Below, one piece after another: positions 22,775 to 31,464 of a DNA stretch of 64,000 nucleotides. The stretch covers positions 17,621 to 81,620 of the forward strand of contig CAZQWG010000010.1 of assembly GCA_964596985.1 (NCBI GenBank), given 5' to 3'. The stretch comes from GCA-020345945 sp964596985 (GTDB lineage Archaea > Thermoproteota > Bathyarchaeia > RBG-16-48-13 > GCA-020345945). The notes under the pieces were generated by a model that searched no databases, was not told where the DNA came from, and saw only the letters and a list, made by a program, of their open reading frames with translations. The stretch's first letter is position 1. Every line of letters starts with the position of its first letter. The position numbers and the translations under genes were made by a program.

Positions 22775-23625
22775 TGAATGCCCCAAGTCCGGAGGAGACC
22801 TGTCCTGCCGGTGAGAATCCGCCAAGAATAACCATAGTGGGAGGAGCAGGAAGAATGGGGTCTTGGATTGCACGTTTCCTGAAAGAAAATGGAATGACCG
22901 TCGTCCTTTGCGACAAACGTGAGAAAGCAGCTAGGGAAACTGCTGAAGAGTTAGGGGTAACTTGGAAACCGATCGATGCTGCATGCGAGAATTCGGATGT
23001 AGTAGTCGTCAGTGTGCCGATGAGTAGTGTGATCCAGGTATGCCGTGAAGTGGGTAAACGGATGAAAAGCGGTTCAATGCTTGTCGAAATCTCTTCGGTG
23101 AAATCTGGGATCTCCGACGTCCTATCAAAGACTCTCCCAGAACACATTGGCTACGTGAGCCTACATCCTCTATTCGGACCCAATGCACCAACCCTCAAGG
23201 GACGGAATGTTGTGGCAGTGAAGACCCGAGACGATGAACATACTCGAAGGGTTGTTGCCTTCCTTCGGGACAACGGAGCTGAAGTCGTCGTTATTAATGT
23301 GAAAGAACACGATCACGCGATGGCATTCTTCCAGGTCCTACATCATTTCCTGATGCTTTCATTTGCAAGGACGATTGATGCCTTTATGCCCGATCATCTC
23401 GTGAAGAGAGAACTAGTTACCCAATCATTGGAGACGACTATAAAGTCGGGAGCTGCCATGTTTAGAAACCTGCCCACCATCATCGAGATTCAGGAGACCA
23501 ACCCCTTCTCTGTGGAGATTCGTAGAAGGTTCGCAATTGAAGTCCAGAGGATGATGGAAGAAGATCCTGAAATACTCGATCAACAACTCAAGAAAGCTGC
23601 AGAGAAGATCTCAACTCTGCTCTGA
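22774..23625 (+). CDS. tyrA: Prephenate dehydrogenase
   Basis: It oxidises and decarboxylates prephenate toward tyrosine. The N-terminal Rossmann fold has ITIVGGAGRMGSWIARFL, followed by the acidic CDKR. The catalytic region includes VEISSVKSG and HPLFGPNAP with the conserved His. The C-terminus is helical and lacks an ACT domain. Start ATG 22774 overlaps the pheA stop (TGATG); a TTG at 22771 would also couple. It is the last gene of the operon and overlaps the convergent glyS end by 15 bases. Confidence 0.92.
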   Translation: MNAPSPEETCPAGENPPRITIVGGAGRMGSWIARFLKENGMTVVLCDKREKAARETAEELGVTWKPIDAACENSDVVVVSVPMSSVIQVCREVGKRMKSGSMLVEISSVKSGISDVLSKTLPEHIGYVSLHPLFGPNAPTLKGRNVVAVKTRDDEHTRRVVAFLRDNGAEVVVINVKEHDHAMAFFQVLHHFLMLSFARTIDAFMPDHLVKRELVTQSLETTIKSGAAMFRNLPTIIEIQETNPFSVEIRRRFAIEVQRMMEEDPEILDQQLKKAAEKISTLL

Positions 23626-25380
23626 GCCTCTTTTCTGGATTGGGGTTCCTAATTCTCTAAACTCGGTCTTCTTCGAGAAATAGTCTCTCAGAAGCTTGGG
23701 GACATCATTGATGTCAGTTCTCACTTGAGACCACGTATCTCTTGATCTAAGTGTAATCGAGTCGTCATCTAACGTCTGATAATCAACCGTCAAAGCTATT
23801 GGTATACCTGACTCGTCGGCGCGGGCATATCTCCGGCCGATCGATCCCCCCTCGTCGTATATGACTGAAAAGCTTTCCCTCCTGAGTGTGGACTCGAGTG
23901 ATCTTGCCTTCTCTGGGAGGCGATCTTTCGCAACCAGCGGGAACACTCCTAGCTGGATCGGTGCAACGTCCAATGGAAACCGCATAATTGTTCTGCCTTT
24001 CTTCTCGGTCAGGGCATATTCACATGTAGCATAGAGTAACCTGTCAACTCCAAAGGAAGGCTCAGCCACGTAGGGAACTATGCGGCGACCGTTTTCTTCC
24101 CCTTCCTCCAAGTGGAAACTGACATGACGTTTGGTTACCTCGAAGGAGGTGGTTCCATCCTGAAGCACGACGACCCCCTTCTCGTCAATTGCCTTCTTGA
24201 GTTCCTCCGGATCGGATTCCTCAATGAGTTTGTGCAATAATCCATTCTCTTCTCCGAAGTCTTCACGGATGCTGTCCCCTTCCAATACCACTTTCAGTGC
24301 TTGGATTCTTCTTGGTGATGGATAAGGTTTGAATATCGATAGGTCAATCTTCGAGATGGTTGTATGCCTCTTCAAGTCATAGTCTGATCTGCAAGAGTGC
24401 CCAGATACCTCCACCCATCCCCACCTCAAGAGCCTTGCAAGCTGATCGAAGGTCTGTGTTGCGTAGTGAGCTCTCTCATTTTCCTGTTTTTCAAGGAAGA
24501 ATTGTCTGGAATCGGGGATGCCGAGTTCTGACACGAACTTCTTTGCAAGTGCCATGAAGTACGCGTTCCAGGTGTACTCCACGTACCCATCTTCCAACGC
24601 GTCTTGGGCCGAGGTCTCTATAGGCTCTTTCTCTCCCTTCGAAAGAAGTTCTCGAGGAAGGATTCTGATGGTTTCCCCGGAGACCTCGCTGAACCTGTCG
24701 CAATCCTCATCATCTGGGTCGAAGAACAGTTCGATCTCCATTATAGTCAGTTCTCTGAGTCTGATAGGTCCTTGTCTGGGTGCTATCTCGTTTCTCAGGC
24801 ATCTTCCGATCTGTGCAACGCCGAAAGGAAGCTTCCCTCTCGCGATCTCGCTCAGTCTTCTGAAATTTGTGAACATGCCTTGGGCGGTCTCGGGTCTACA
24901 GTACCCCTCATTCTCGGAGTAAGGTCCAATTGTTGTCTTAAAAAGCTCGTTGAAATTCGAAGGACGACCTAATTTCCCTCTGCACTCCGGGCATCGGACT
25001 CTGTTCCCTGCCAAGGCTTCTCCCAGAGCATCCAGATTCATCCCTTCCCCTGAGATCCCTGCCTGTTCTTCAAGTAGGTGGTCGGCTCTCCACTTTCTGC
25101 TACAATTCTCACATTCAACAATAGGGTCTGTGAACTCCTTGAGGTGACCTGAAGCCTCGAATACCCTTGACGGCGTAACGATCGGTGTCTCTACTAACAT
25201 GATCCCCTGCTTCTGAACAAACCAGTCCAACCACTTCTCTTCTATTCTTCTCTTGAGTAAAGATCCGAGTGGTCCATAGTCCAGAAAGCCGGCGACACCT
25301 CCATAGAGCTCGAAGGACTGCCAGAAGATTCCTCTCTTCCTAGCTAGTTCGAGAAGTTTCTCCCCTTTAGTCTTGTCCAT
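23611..25380 (-). CDS. glyS: Glycyl-tRNA synthetase, eukaryote/archaeal type
   Basis: A class II synthetase that charges tRNA-Gly, in the homodimeric form. Class II motifs are visible: the motif 1 region with FLDYGPLGSLLKRRIEEKW, motif 2 with GRCLRNEIAPRQGPIRLRE, and motif 3 with EPSFGVDRLLYA. The insertion contains two Cys pairs (VECENCSRKW and VRCPECRGK) that would bind zinc. The length of about 589 is typical. Start ATG 25380 is six bases after GGTGA; a TTG lies directly before it. A TATA-like TTTAAG at 25431-25436 lies upstream. Confidence 0.95.
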   Translation of the reverse strand: MDKTKGEKLLELARKRGIFWQSFELYGGVAGFLDYGPLGSLLKRRIEEKWLDWFVQKQGIMLVETPIVTPSRVFEASGHLKEFTDPIVECENCSRKWRADHLLEEQAGISGEGMNLDALGEALAGNRVRCPECRGKLGRPSNFNELFKTTIGPYSENEGYCRPETAQGMFTNFRRLSEIARGKLPFGVAQIGRCLRNEIAPRQGPIRLRELTIMEIELFFDPDDEDCDRFSEVSGETIRILPRELLSKGEKEPIETSAQDALEDGYVEYTWNAYFMALAKKFVSELGIPDSRQFFLEKQENERAHYATQTFDQLARLLRWGWVEVSGHSCRSDYDLKRHTTISKIDLSIFKPYPSPRRIQALKVVLEGDSIREDFGEENGLLHKLIEESDPEELKKAIDEKGVVVLQDGTTSFEVTKRHVSFHLEEGEENGRRIVPYVAEPSFGVDRLLYATCEYALTEKKGRTIMRFPLDVAPIQLGVFPLVAKDRLPEKARSLESTLRRESFSVIYDEGGSIGRRYARADESGIPIALTVDYQTLDDDSITLRSRDTWSQVRTDINDVPKLLRDYFSKKTEFRELGTPIQKRGSEQS

Positions 25381-25429
25381 CAATCTTCACCTTTTAGGAG
25401 ATCGCAGGGTTCTAAGAAAAAGCAACTTG

Positions 25430-25437
25430 ACTTAAAG
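25430..25437 (-). promoter_or_regulatory. Promoter of glyS
   Basis: CTTTAAGTC on the minus strand lies about 50 bases before the start codon, giving a leader of roughly 25 bases with GGTGA. This suggests that glyS does not depend on transcription from the structured element upstream. Confidence 0.45.
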
Positions 25438-25614
25438 ACTTGTTGTTCGCTCATCAAGCCAATCAGTATTCTTCCCTTGTCGCAGTCTGATCCGCGAAAA
25501 GATATCTCAACGGACAGTCGGTGTTGTCTCCATTCTCTGATTGTTGATGAAGAAGATTATTGGAGACATCTGATGTCCGGGGCGTCTCTATCGTTGTCTG
25601 TCAGCAATCGGTGA

Positions 25615-25763
25615 GCTGACTCGAGGATTCCTATCATTCTCCACGAATAGGGGGAGACTGTTGGGGGGGAAGCGTTTTGGGGAGAGGAGGAGGAAAAAAC
25701 GCTAATCTCCCCCTCCCAACTGTCTTCCTTTCCCTCGTGGTCCTCGATATGTTATTGAACCAC
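25615..25763 (-). ncRNA. Candidate structured non-coding RNA upstream of glyS
   Basis: The stretch between rpoP and glyS folds into a long rod. TCGAGGA (25621-25627) pairs with TCCTCGA (25741-25747), CCACGA (25641-25646) with TCGTGG (25735-25740), and 25649-25669 with 25711-25731 over about 20 bases with a single T-T mismatch and a few G-T pairs. AGCGTTTT (25671-25678) pairs with AAAACGCT (25696-25703). A minus-strand TATA-like TTTAAG (25784-25789) lies about 25 bases before the outer stem. Further small hairpins continue to about 25565. It does not match SRP, RNase P or rRNA motifs that I know. No gene is seen elsewhere between 25438 and 25827. Confidence 0.45.
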
Positions 25764-25783
25764 TGGAACTCCTAGTATTCATA

Positions 25784-25789
25784 CTTAAA
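25784..25789 (-). promoter_or_regulatory. TATA-like box for the candidate RNA
   Basis: TTTAAG with a purine-rich GGAAAA upstream on the minus strand. Initiation would fall at about 25760-25765, just outside the closing stem at 25741-25747. Confidence 0.4.
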
Positions 25790-25827
25790 CTTTTCCATCG
25801 CTATTCGGCATAGTAAGCATCAGAACG

Positions 25828-25998
25828 TCAATCTGACTTGACTCGCTTGACTACTGGAGGGCGGTTCTTCTTCAGGACCCGGAAACCACAGCTTGGGCAC
25901 TTAATCTCCGGGGTAATTGTAAGTTGCTCCGCCGAAACGGTCGCACCGCATTTCAGGCATCTGTAGGTTATACCTGTGACTTCAATATTGTTCGTCAA
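25828..25998 (-). CDS. rpoP: DNA-directed RNA polymerase subunit P (Rpb12 homologue)
   Basis: A small zinc-ribbon subunit of archaeal RNA polymerase. It has YRCLKCG, then IKCPSCGFRVLKKNRPP, the standard two Cys pairs and basic tail. I place the start at TTG 25998, about six bases after GAGGAG. The longer frame from ATG 26031 would begin at or before the transcription start expected from the TTATTA box near 26050. The product is 56 residues. Confidence 0.85.
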   Translation of the reverse strand: MTNNIEVTGITYRCLKCGATVSAEQLTITPEIKCPSCGFRVLKKNRPPVVKRVKSD

Positions 25999-26221
25999 GA
26001 AGACTCCTCGAACAACCTGTCTGACGTGCATAACTCGAGAGGGTAATAAGCGTTTCTACCCCCTCTTCTTACGTCTCAGATTGTAGCCCTCAGCACGGGT
26101 CTCGGATAGCAGTCTTTTATTGAATGCTGTATTGTCCGGTATCCAAGCAAATCAGAATACGTAGAATGGATCTCTAAGCGTCGCTAGGAGATCTGGACGA
26201 ATAATAGATCATGTATCGCTC

Positions 26222-26563
26222 CTACCATGTCGGCGGGGATAGGATGAAGACCGAACGCAGTTCTCCGGTTCCAGTATTAACTATTCTATGTTTCATGCCT
26301 ACTGGTACGTGAAGCATATCTCCCGGCTTGACCTCCCTCTCTTGGTTCCCAATCGTGACGGTCCCCTTCCCGCAGAGTATGTAGTAGAATTCTTCTTCTT
26401 TCGGATGGTCATGGAGAACTAATCCCTCGCCAGGCTGGAATATTCCAATGGCCAAAGACATATTCTTCGCAGCTTCACTCCCGATTAAACGTTTGATCTT
26501 TCCGCCACCTGCCACCGTTGTAGCCTCTACATCATCCACATTGACTATCGACATGTTCTGCAA
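26222..26563 (-). CDS. Cupin-fold protein
   Basis: A 113-residue single cupin. Motif 1 is LHDHPKEEEFYYILCGKGTV and motif 2 is PGDMLHVPVGMKHRIVN, with two His, Glu and a final His for metal binding. It resembles the many small cupins of anaerobes that bind a metal and a small ligand. It sits alone with about 190 bases to rpoP. Function not assigned. Confidence 0.75.
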   Translation of the reverse strand: MQNMSIVNVDDVEATTVAGGGKIKRLIGSEAAKNMSLAIGIFQPGEGLVLHDHPKEEEFYYILCGKGTVTIGNQEREVKPGDMLHVPVGMKHRIVNTGTGELRSVFILSPPTW

Positions 26564-26708
26564 ACCTCAGGCGTTCCTTGGCTATTTGCGTCTTAAGACT
26601 TTTCTCATCATAGAATGCTGATCTGGATTGGTGTGCTGGAGCGAGATATTGCCCTCGGTAAATGATCCAGACTAGATCGATGGCTGGGTGTCCTGATCCT
26701 TGGTTGAA

Positions 26709-27554
26709 ATGGGATTCCGAGCTCCTCTCTCTGAAATCTTAGGTGAAGTTGTGGCCTCAGAGGTTCCACGGTCATTTGATATCATAGGGAACGTGGCCAT
26801 AATCAAGCTTCCCAAATCCCTACTTCCACACAAACAGACAATCGCCAAAGCCATAATGCAGACAAATAGACACATCAGAACGGTCCTGCTTCAGACAAGT
26901 GCTATAGACGGTAATCTTCGTCTACGAAAGCTGGCGTGGATCGAAGGAAGGAGAACTTGGAAGACGGTCTACAAAGAGAACAAGGTGGTCTTCGAAGTAG
27001 ACCTTCGCAGGGTGTATTTCTCTCCGCGTCTATCCTTCGAACGTATGCGAATAGCCAGTCAAGTTAAACCTGGTGAGGTCGTTGTGAATATGTTCGCGGG
27101 GGTGGGCTGTTTCTCGATAGTCATCGCAAAGAACAGTCAGGTGGAAAGGGTCTTCTCGATAGATGTTAACCCCGACGCATGGGGATGTGCAAAGAGGAAT
27201 GTCTCACTCAATGGTGTCGAAGACCTTGTCGTAGTCCTGTTGGGAGATGCAACCAAGATCGTGCCTTCGGTCTTGACCGGGGTGGCTGACAGGGTTCTTA
27301 TGCCGCTTCCGCTGTTAGCCGATCAGAGTCTGAAGGCTGCAATTGAAGGTCTGAAACCTGACGGCGGAATCGTTCACTACTATACCCACCTGCACGTTCG
27401 CAAGTCAGAGAATCCTGTCTCCTTGGCTTGGTCAAGGATACAATCTCGCCTCCATGATGACGGGATTTCGGCAACCCTGAAGGAAGGTCGCAGGGTTCGA
27501 TCGATAGGTCCTCGTAAATACCAAGTAGTCCTAGACATCCAGATTCATGGATGA
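26709..27554 (+). CDS. trm5: tRNA (guanine37-N1)-methyltransferase, Trm5/Taw22 family
   Basis: A class I SAM methyltransferase that modifies G37 next to the anticodon. The N-terminal part has the D1/D2-type region (IGNVAIIKLP, then LRKLAWIEG). The SAM-binding core has EVVVNMFAGVGCFSIVIAK, FSIDVNPDAW and the catalytic-loop MPLP in place of the more usual NLP or NPP. The length of about 281 fits archaeal Trm5a. The family also includes Tyw2, so substrate choice is not certain. Start ATG 26709; TTG 26700 is possible. Confidence 0.8.
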   Translation: MGFRAPLSEILGEVVASEVPRSFDIIGNVAIIKLPKSLLPHKQTIAKAIMQTNRHIRTVLLQTSAIDGNLRLRKLAWIEGRRTWKTVYKENKVVFEVDLRRVYFSPRLSFERMRIASQVKPGEVVVNMFAGVGCFSIVIAKNSQVERVFSIDVNPDAWGCAKRNVSLNGVEDLVVVLLGDATKIVPSVLTGVADRVLMPLPLLADQSLKAAIEGLKPDGGIVHYYTHLHVRKSENPVSLAWSRIQSRLHDDGISATLKEGRRVRSIGPRKYQVVLDIQIHG

Positions 27555-27575
27555 TTGTGCAGAAGCGATTTGAAG

Positions 27576-28799
27576 CTAAGGCGTCGAAAGCAATCGTTTC
27601 ACGCTTTCCGTCTTCCTATATCCGTTGGCGAGACTCGAGCCCCTGTCCTTCCCGTTCACCACCACAGAGCAGATTGGTTCTCCTCTTCCTATGACTATCT
27701 TCGGAGGAGGAATGTTCCGAACCGCGTCGTCATCGAGCATTTCGTCGACACGTACGTTCTCCGATGCGAATAGGATAAGCCTCGTCCAGAATTCTTCTCC
27801 TCTCTTACATTCCCCAGGCAACTCGTTTCTCTGACAGGCGTCAATGTGGGTCTCAACAACGTTCATACCGAGGTGTTTTTCGACACATTCTATGGTTTCT
27901 TGAAATCTAGGGTTCACCTCAATAATGTATGGCATGCCTGAGTCTGATAGGATGAAATCTACCCCATTGGACCCGACTAGATTGAAGCTCTCGACAACCA
28001 GTTTGACTGAATCGATAGATTCTTGCGCCTTCTCCTCTGGAACATCTAACGGTACTATGTTTCCACACCAGCCGAAAGATTCTCTCTGGCCCAGTCTCGA
28101 ATCGCCGATAACCTGCTCTGTCAGACATAGGACCTGTGACTTGCTGCCTGTTGAAATGACGGAGGCGCTGGCATCGACTCCTTTTACGTACTCTTGAATA
28201 AGTATCTCTTCATTCTCCATGCTGTTGCGTTGATAATCCCTCTTGAGTTCCTGAGCGTTTCTTGCCAGTGAAATTCGCGTACCGCCAGATCCTTTACTCG
28301 GTTTCATGACAACGGGATATCCTATATCCCTTGCCAATCTTTTTGCCTCTTCTGGGGTTTGTGCGATTCGCGTCTCCGGGAATCGAAGTCCTTGTCTCCG
28401 AATATTCCCGAAGAGGAACTTCCAGTCCCTCGCCCGTCTTATCGCCTGGGGAGAATTGCCAAGTATTTCCGAAAGATCCTGCAGTTCAGCAAGTGCTTCG
28501 GGACAATCTTCCAAACCAGATGCCAGTAACACGCCGTCTACCCCTTGCTCTTCAACGGTTCTGCCTGCAATCTCTACTAGGCTTCGCATCTTCTCTTCGG
28601 AAAATAAGTCATTTGAATCCGAAAGCATTCCATGCTCTCTAAGGGATGAAGATCCTTTGCAATACCTCTTTAGATCTAGGTCTCCGAAGTAATCTACTGC
28701 AAATACTTCGAGACCGGCTCTCGAAGCGGATAACGAGACTGAGGTGGCATCAATACCGACTACAAGCACTCTCTCTATCTTCCTGCTTGCAGTCAACAA
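27576..28799 (-). CDS. ATP-grasp carboligase-like protein (COG2232 type)
   Basis: A 407-residue ATP-grasp protein. The N-terminal domain has a Rossmann-like VLVVGIDATSVSLSASRAG, the ATP-binding part has YPVVMKPSKGSGGTRISLA, and the metal site has GVDFILSDSGMPYIIEVNPR. Such enzymes join a carboxylate to an amine or other nucleophile through an acyl phosphate. Archaeal homologues are annotated as predicted ATP-dependent carboligases without known substrate. Start TTG 28799 follows GAGGAG by seven bases. It is divergent from pyrF. Confidence 0.75.
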   Translation of the reverse strand: MLTASRKIERVLVVGIDATSVSLSASRAGLEVFAVDYFGDLDLKRYCKGSSSLREHGMLSDSNDLFSEEKMRSLVEIAGRTVEEQGVDGVLLASGLEDCPEALAELQDLSEILGNSPQAIRRARDWKFLFGNIRRQGLRFPETRIAQTPEEAKRLARDIGYPVVMKPSKGSGGTRISLARNAQELKRDYQRNSMENEEILIQEYVKGVDASASVISTGSKSQVLCLTEQVIGDSRLGQRESFGWCGNIVPLDVPEEKAQESIDSVKLVVESFNLVGSNGVDFILSDSGMPYIIEVNPRFQETIECVEKHLGMNVVETHIDACQRNELPGECKRGEEFWTRLILFASENVRVDEMLDDDAVRNIPPPKIVIGRGEPICSVVVNGKDRGSSLANGYRKTESVKRLLSTP

Positions 28800-28930
28800 C
28801 GCGTGCTCCTCTGATTGAGGTGGTTGATGTCGCGGTTCTATATCGAACCTTCCGACTGAATTAATTGATGTCTCTCACAGCCTTCTTCTTCGACAAAGGC
28901 TTTTATTGATGTCTCTTCTGAGACTGGGTT

Positions 28931-29692
28931 ATGAAAGACTTCAAGGGACGAATGAGCGATTCATTTCGTGCCAAGGAGTCTAGAATCGTTCTGGCTCTGG
29001 ATCTTGAGGCCTCGACTCCCTCGGCTCTGCTATCTCTTAGTATGAGGATCCTCGAAGAGGTGGAGAAGTCGATCTGTGCCTTGAAATTGAACCGGCAATT
29101 GGTATTGCCACTCGGTCTGAAACGTGTGAGTAAGATCGTCGAATCGGCACACGCTTTCGGTCTTCCTGTGATAATGGACTGCAAGATCAACGACGTCGGT
29201 CACACGAACCATGCGATCGCTGAACACTATTTCTCTGCAGGATTTGACGCCGTCACTGCAAATCCATTCGTAGGGTGGTCCGGCGGATTGGATTCCGTGT
29301 TCGAATCTGCAAGAAACCACGATGCAGGGGTAATACTTCTGGTTCACATGAGTCATCCAGGGTCTCTTGAAGGATATAGTCAGACTGTGATAAGCCCGGA
29401 TGATGGGAAAGCGGTTCCACAGTATTTGATGTTTGCAAAGAAGGCTCTGGTTTGGGATGCGGATGGCATAGTTGTAGGGGCAACATTTACAGAACGGATA
29501 AAAGAAATCAGTGAAATCACCAGAGGTAAGGTCCCCATATACTCTCCTGGGGTTGGAGCCCAGGGGGGCAAAGCCGCGGAAGCGGTCGCCTCGGGATCGG
29601 ACTACCTAATCGTCGGTCGAACCGTTTATCGTTCTAAGGATCCCGAGCAAGCTGCAGAGGAATTGAGGAAGGCCACGATCGGCAGGCGGTAG
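28931..29692 (+). CDS. pyrF: Orotidine 5'-phosphate decarboxylase
   Basis: It makes UMP in the last step of pyrimidine synthesis. The catalytic charge network DxKxxD is present as D83, K85 and D88 in MDCKINDV. The phosphate-binding end has YSPGVGAQGGKA and DYLIVGRTVY. The 253-residue barrel is near the archaeal size. An A/T-rich box (CTTTTATTG near 28900) lies upstream. pyrE is found at 42.8 kb, so the two are not in one operon. Confidence 0.9.
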   Translation: MKDFKGRMSDSFRAKESRIVLALDLEASTPSALLSLSMRILEEVEKSICALKLNRQLVLPLGLKRVSKIVESAHAFGLPVIMDCKINDVGHTNHAIAEHYFSAGFDAVTANPFVGWSGGLDSVFESARNHDAGVILLVHMSHPGSLEGYSQTVISPDDGKAVPQYLMFAKKALVWDADGIVVGATFTERIKEISEITRGKVPIYSPGVGAQGGKAAEAVASGSDYLIVGRTVYRSKDPEQAAEELRKATIGRR

Positions 29693-29699
29693 TTTGTGG

Positions 29700-29784
29700 G
29701 GCGGTCTCCTCGGGTTTCCGTCCGCATCTCATTTTGAAGTCGACGCCAATGGCTTCGTCATCGGATGACCGCCAATATGGTTTT
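29700..29784 (+). terminator. Stem and T-run after pyrF
   Basis: GGCGGTC (29700-29706) pairs with GACCGCC (29767-29773), and a smaller GTCAT/ATGAC hairpin lies inside. A run of five T follows at about 29780-29784. It begins eight bases after the pyrF stop and probably ends its transcript. The remaining gap to 29949 holds only a TATA-like TTTATA (29889-29894) for the next gene. Confidence 0.5.
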
Positions 29785-29948
29785 TCGAGATCACTATTGA
29801 AAGTTTCTCTCTTGGACTCGCATCTAGTATTCAGCCGTTGCCTGTATCTGACTGGTTCTCCGGTATTGCTTCTGGCGGTTGGCTAGGCTTTATATTTCCA
29901 TAACCGATAATATTTCACACTCATAAAATAATTGATAGGTGAATTCAG

Positions 29949-31019
29949 ATGGGTGAGATTAGAATCGCCATAGTAGGAGTAGGAAACTCCGCCTCTGCTC
30001 TTATTCAAGGAAAACACTTCTATGGAAACGTCAAATCCGGTGAAAAAATCCCCGGTCTCCTCCACGCCGACTTCGGAGGATATTTTCCCAGAGACCTGAA
30101 ATTTGTGGCCGCCTTCGACGTAAACGAGACAAAGGTCGGGCACGATCTAGGAGAAGCCATATTCGCGCATCCGAACGATACTAGAGTCTTCGCGAAAGTC
30201 CCGAAGCTTGGCGTCGACGTAAAAAAAGGGCCTGTCATGGACGGACTTGGAAAATTCCTCAAAAAAGTCGTGAAAGTAAGCAAGGAAGAACCCGTGAATG
30301 TTGCAGAGGAACTTCGGAAATCGAAGGCCGATATGTTAGTCAACTACCTTCCTGTAGGAAGCGATCAAGCAACAAGGTTCTACGCTGAAGCAGCGCTTGA
30401 AGCTGGCTGTGCTTTCGTCAATTGCATTCCGTCATTCATTGTCTCTGTCCCGGAATGGCAAAGACGCTTTTCCGAGGCAGGCTTACCCATAGCAGGCGAC
30501 GACGTAATGAGCCAGATCGGTGCCACGGTTCTCCACAAGACCGTAGCGAAGTTAATGGTCGAACGCGGGGTAACCATCACCGAGAGCTATCAACTCAACG
30601 TCGGTGGAGATATGGATTTCTACAACATGATCGAGGAAGAACGTCTCGTAACCAAACGTGAAAGCAAGACGAAAGCAGTCCAAGCAATGATCCCGTACAA
30701 GGTTCCTCTACGGATTGGACCAAGCGATTTCGTAGATTTCCTCGGTAATACTAAAATCGCTTACATCTGGTTGAAAGGAAGATACTTCGGGGATACCCCG
30801 ATGTCGATAGACATGAAACTTGAAGTACTCGACTCTCCAAACAGTGCGGGTGTTGTTATAGACGCTATCAGAGCAACAAAGATCGGTTTAGACCGAAGCG
30901 TCTCCGGGCCGCTCACCAGCATCTCATCCTACGCGTTCAAACATCCTCCAAAACAGGTGCCCTACGAGGAAGCAAAGAGATTGGTGAACGAGTTTATCAA
31001 TGAAAAGAGAGAACGATGA
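29949..31019 (+). CDS. ino1: myo-Inositol-1-phosphate synthase
   Basis: It converts glucose 6-phosphate to inositol 1-phosphate with NAD, for archaeal phosphoinositol lipids or related solutes. The Rossmann start is RIAIVGVGNSASALIQG; AFDVNETKVG follows. The family core includes VNYLPVGSDQATRFYAEAAL, FVNCIPSF, AGDDVMSQIGATVLHKT and the conserved QLNVGGDMDFYNM. The 356-residue length fits archaeal and actinobacterial forms, shorter than the eukaryotic enzyme. The start is ATG 29949. Confidence 0.92.
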   Translation: MGEIRIAIVGVGNSASALIQGKHFYGNVKSGEKIPGLLHADFGGYFPRDLKFVAAFDVNETKVGHDLGEAIFAHPNDTRVFAKVPKLGVDVKKGPVMDGLGKFLKKVVKVSKEEPVNVAEELRKSKADMLVNYLPVGSDQATRFYAEAALEAGCAFVNCIPSFIVSVPEWQRRFSEAGLPIAGDDVMSQIGATVLHKTVAKLMVERGVTITESYQLNVGGDMDFYNMIEEERLVTKRESKTKAVQAMIPYKVPLRIGPSDFVDFLGNTKIAYIWLKGRYFGDTPMSIDMKLEVLDSPNSAGVVIDAIRATKIGLDRSVSGPLTSISSYAFKHPPKQVPYEEAKRLVNEFINEKRER

Positions 31020-31039
31020 CTAAACCCAACGCTTGACGA

Positions 31040-31104
31040 CCAGTGGAACGCCACTGGCAAAGCAACTCTTCTGCCGGGAAAAACTACGACGTACTTATCG
31101 TCGT
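31040..31104 (+). terminator. Two hairpins after ino1
   Basis: CCAGTGG (31040-31046) and CCACTGG (31051-31057) form a perfect 7-bp stem with an AACG loop. ACGACG (31086-31091) and CGTCGT (31099-31104) form a 6-bp stem. They lie 20-85 bases after the ino1 stop and before the convergent regulator gene. They probably mark the 3' end of the ino1 mRNA; no T-run follows directly. Confidence 0.35.
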
Positions 31105-31192
31105 CACTCGTTGAGTTGAGAGTACACGCATCACGACACATAAACTCTAACATCCATCTTTCTCCGATGCTTGAAGACGCGATGATCTAGTG

Positions 31193-31360
31193 TCAGACCC
31201 GAGCCTCAGAACCGCGAGGAGTATTCCAGAGTTCCTTCTTCAGCATATCTCGAACCGCCGATCTTATGGCAGCGCTCCTACTCGGGTAGAGCCCCGCTGC
31301 TACAAGCTCATTAATTCCTTCTAACAATGCTTCAGGAAGTTTGACGGTGACGAGTTTCAT
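31193..31360 (-). CDS. Ribbon-helix-helix DNA-binding protein, 55 aa
   Basis: A short gene from ATG 31360 to TGA 31193. The product starts MKLVTVKLPEALLEGINEL (the DNA-contacting strand and first helix) and has YPSRSAAIRSAVRDML (turn and second helix), the CopG/Arc pattern. Such proteins bind operators as dimers and repress their own and neighbouring genes. A 10-bp inverted repeat lies immediately upstream of its start. The neighbour ino1 is convergent. Confidence 0.75.
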   Translation of the reverse strand: MKLVTVKLPEALLEGINELVAAGLYPSRSAAIRSAVRDMLKKELWNTPRGSEARV

Positions 31361-31383
31361 AGAATCACAACTTCAGTAATACG

Positions 31384-31457
31384 ATTTGAATACAGAGAGT
31401 AACTAAAATCTTTTCTTTTCCGTGGGGTGATATACCCTAAAATATCCGTATTCAAAT
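31384..31457. promoter_or_regulatory. Inverted repeat upstream of the RHH gene (candidate operator)
   Basis: ATTTGAATAC (31384-31393) is repeated as its exact reverse complement GTATTCAAAT (31448-31457), with an additional CG or CGA at the outer edges. The arms lie 24 and 88 bases upstream of the RHH start and flank the presumed promoter region. Autoregulation by the RHH protein is the likely reading. Confidence 0.5.
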
Positions 31458-31464
31458 TCGACTT

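Noticed and set aside
25545..25625. C/D-box small RNA (TGATGA ... CTGA ... CTGA)
   Set aside because: Box spacing and the missing internal C'/D' pair do not fit the usual 50-60 base archaeal form.
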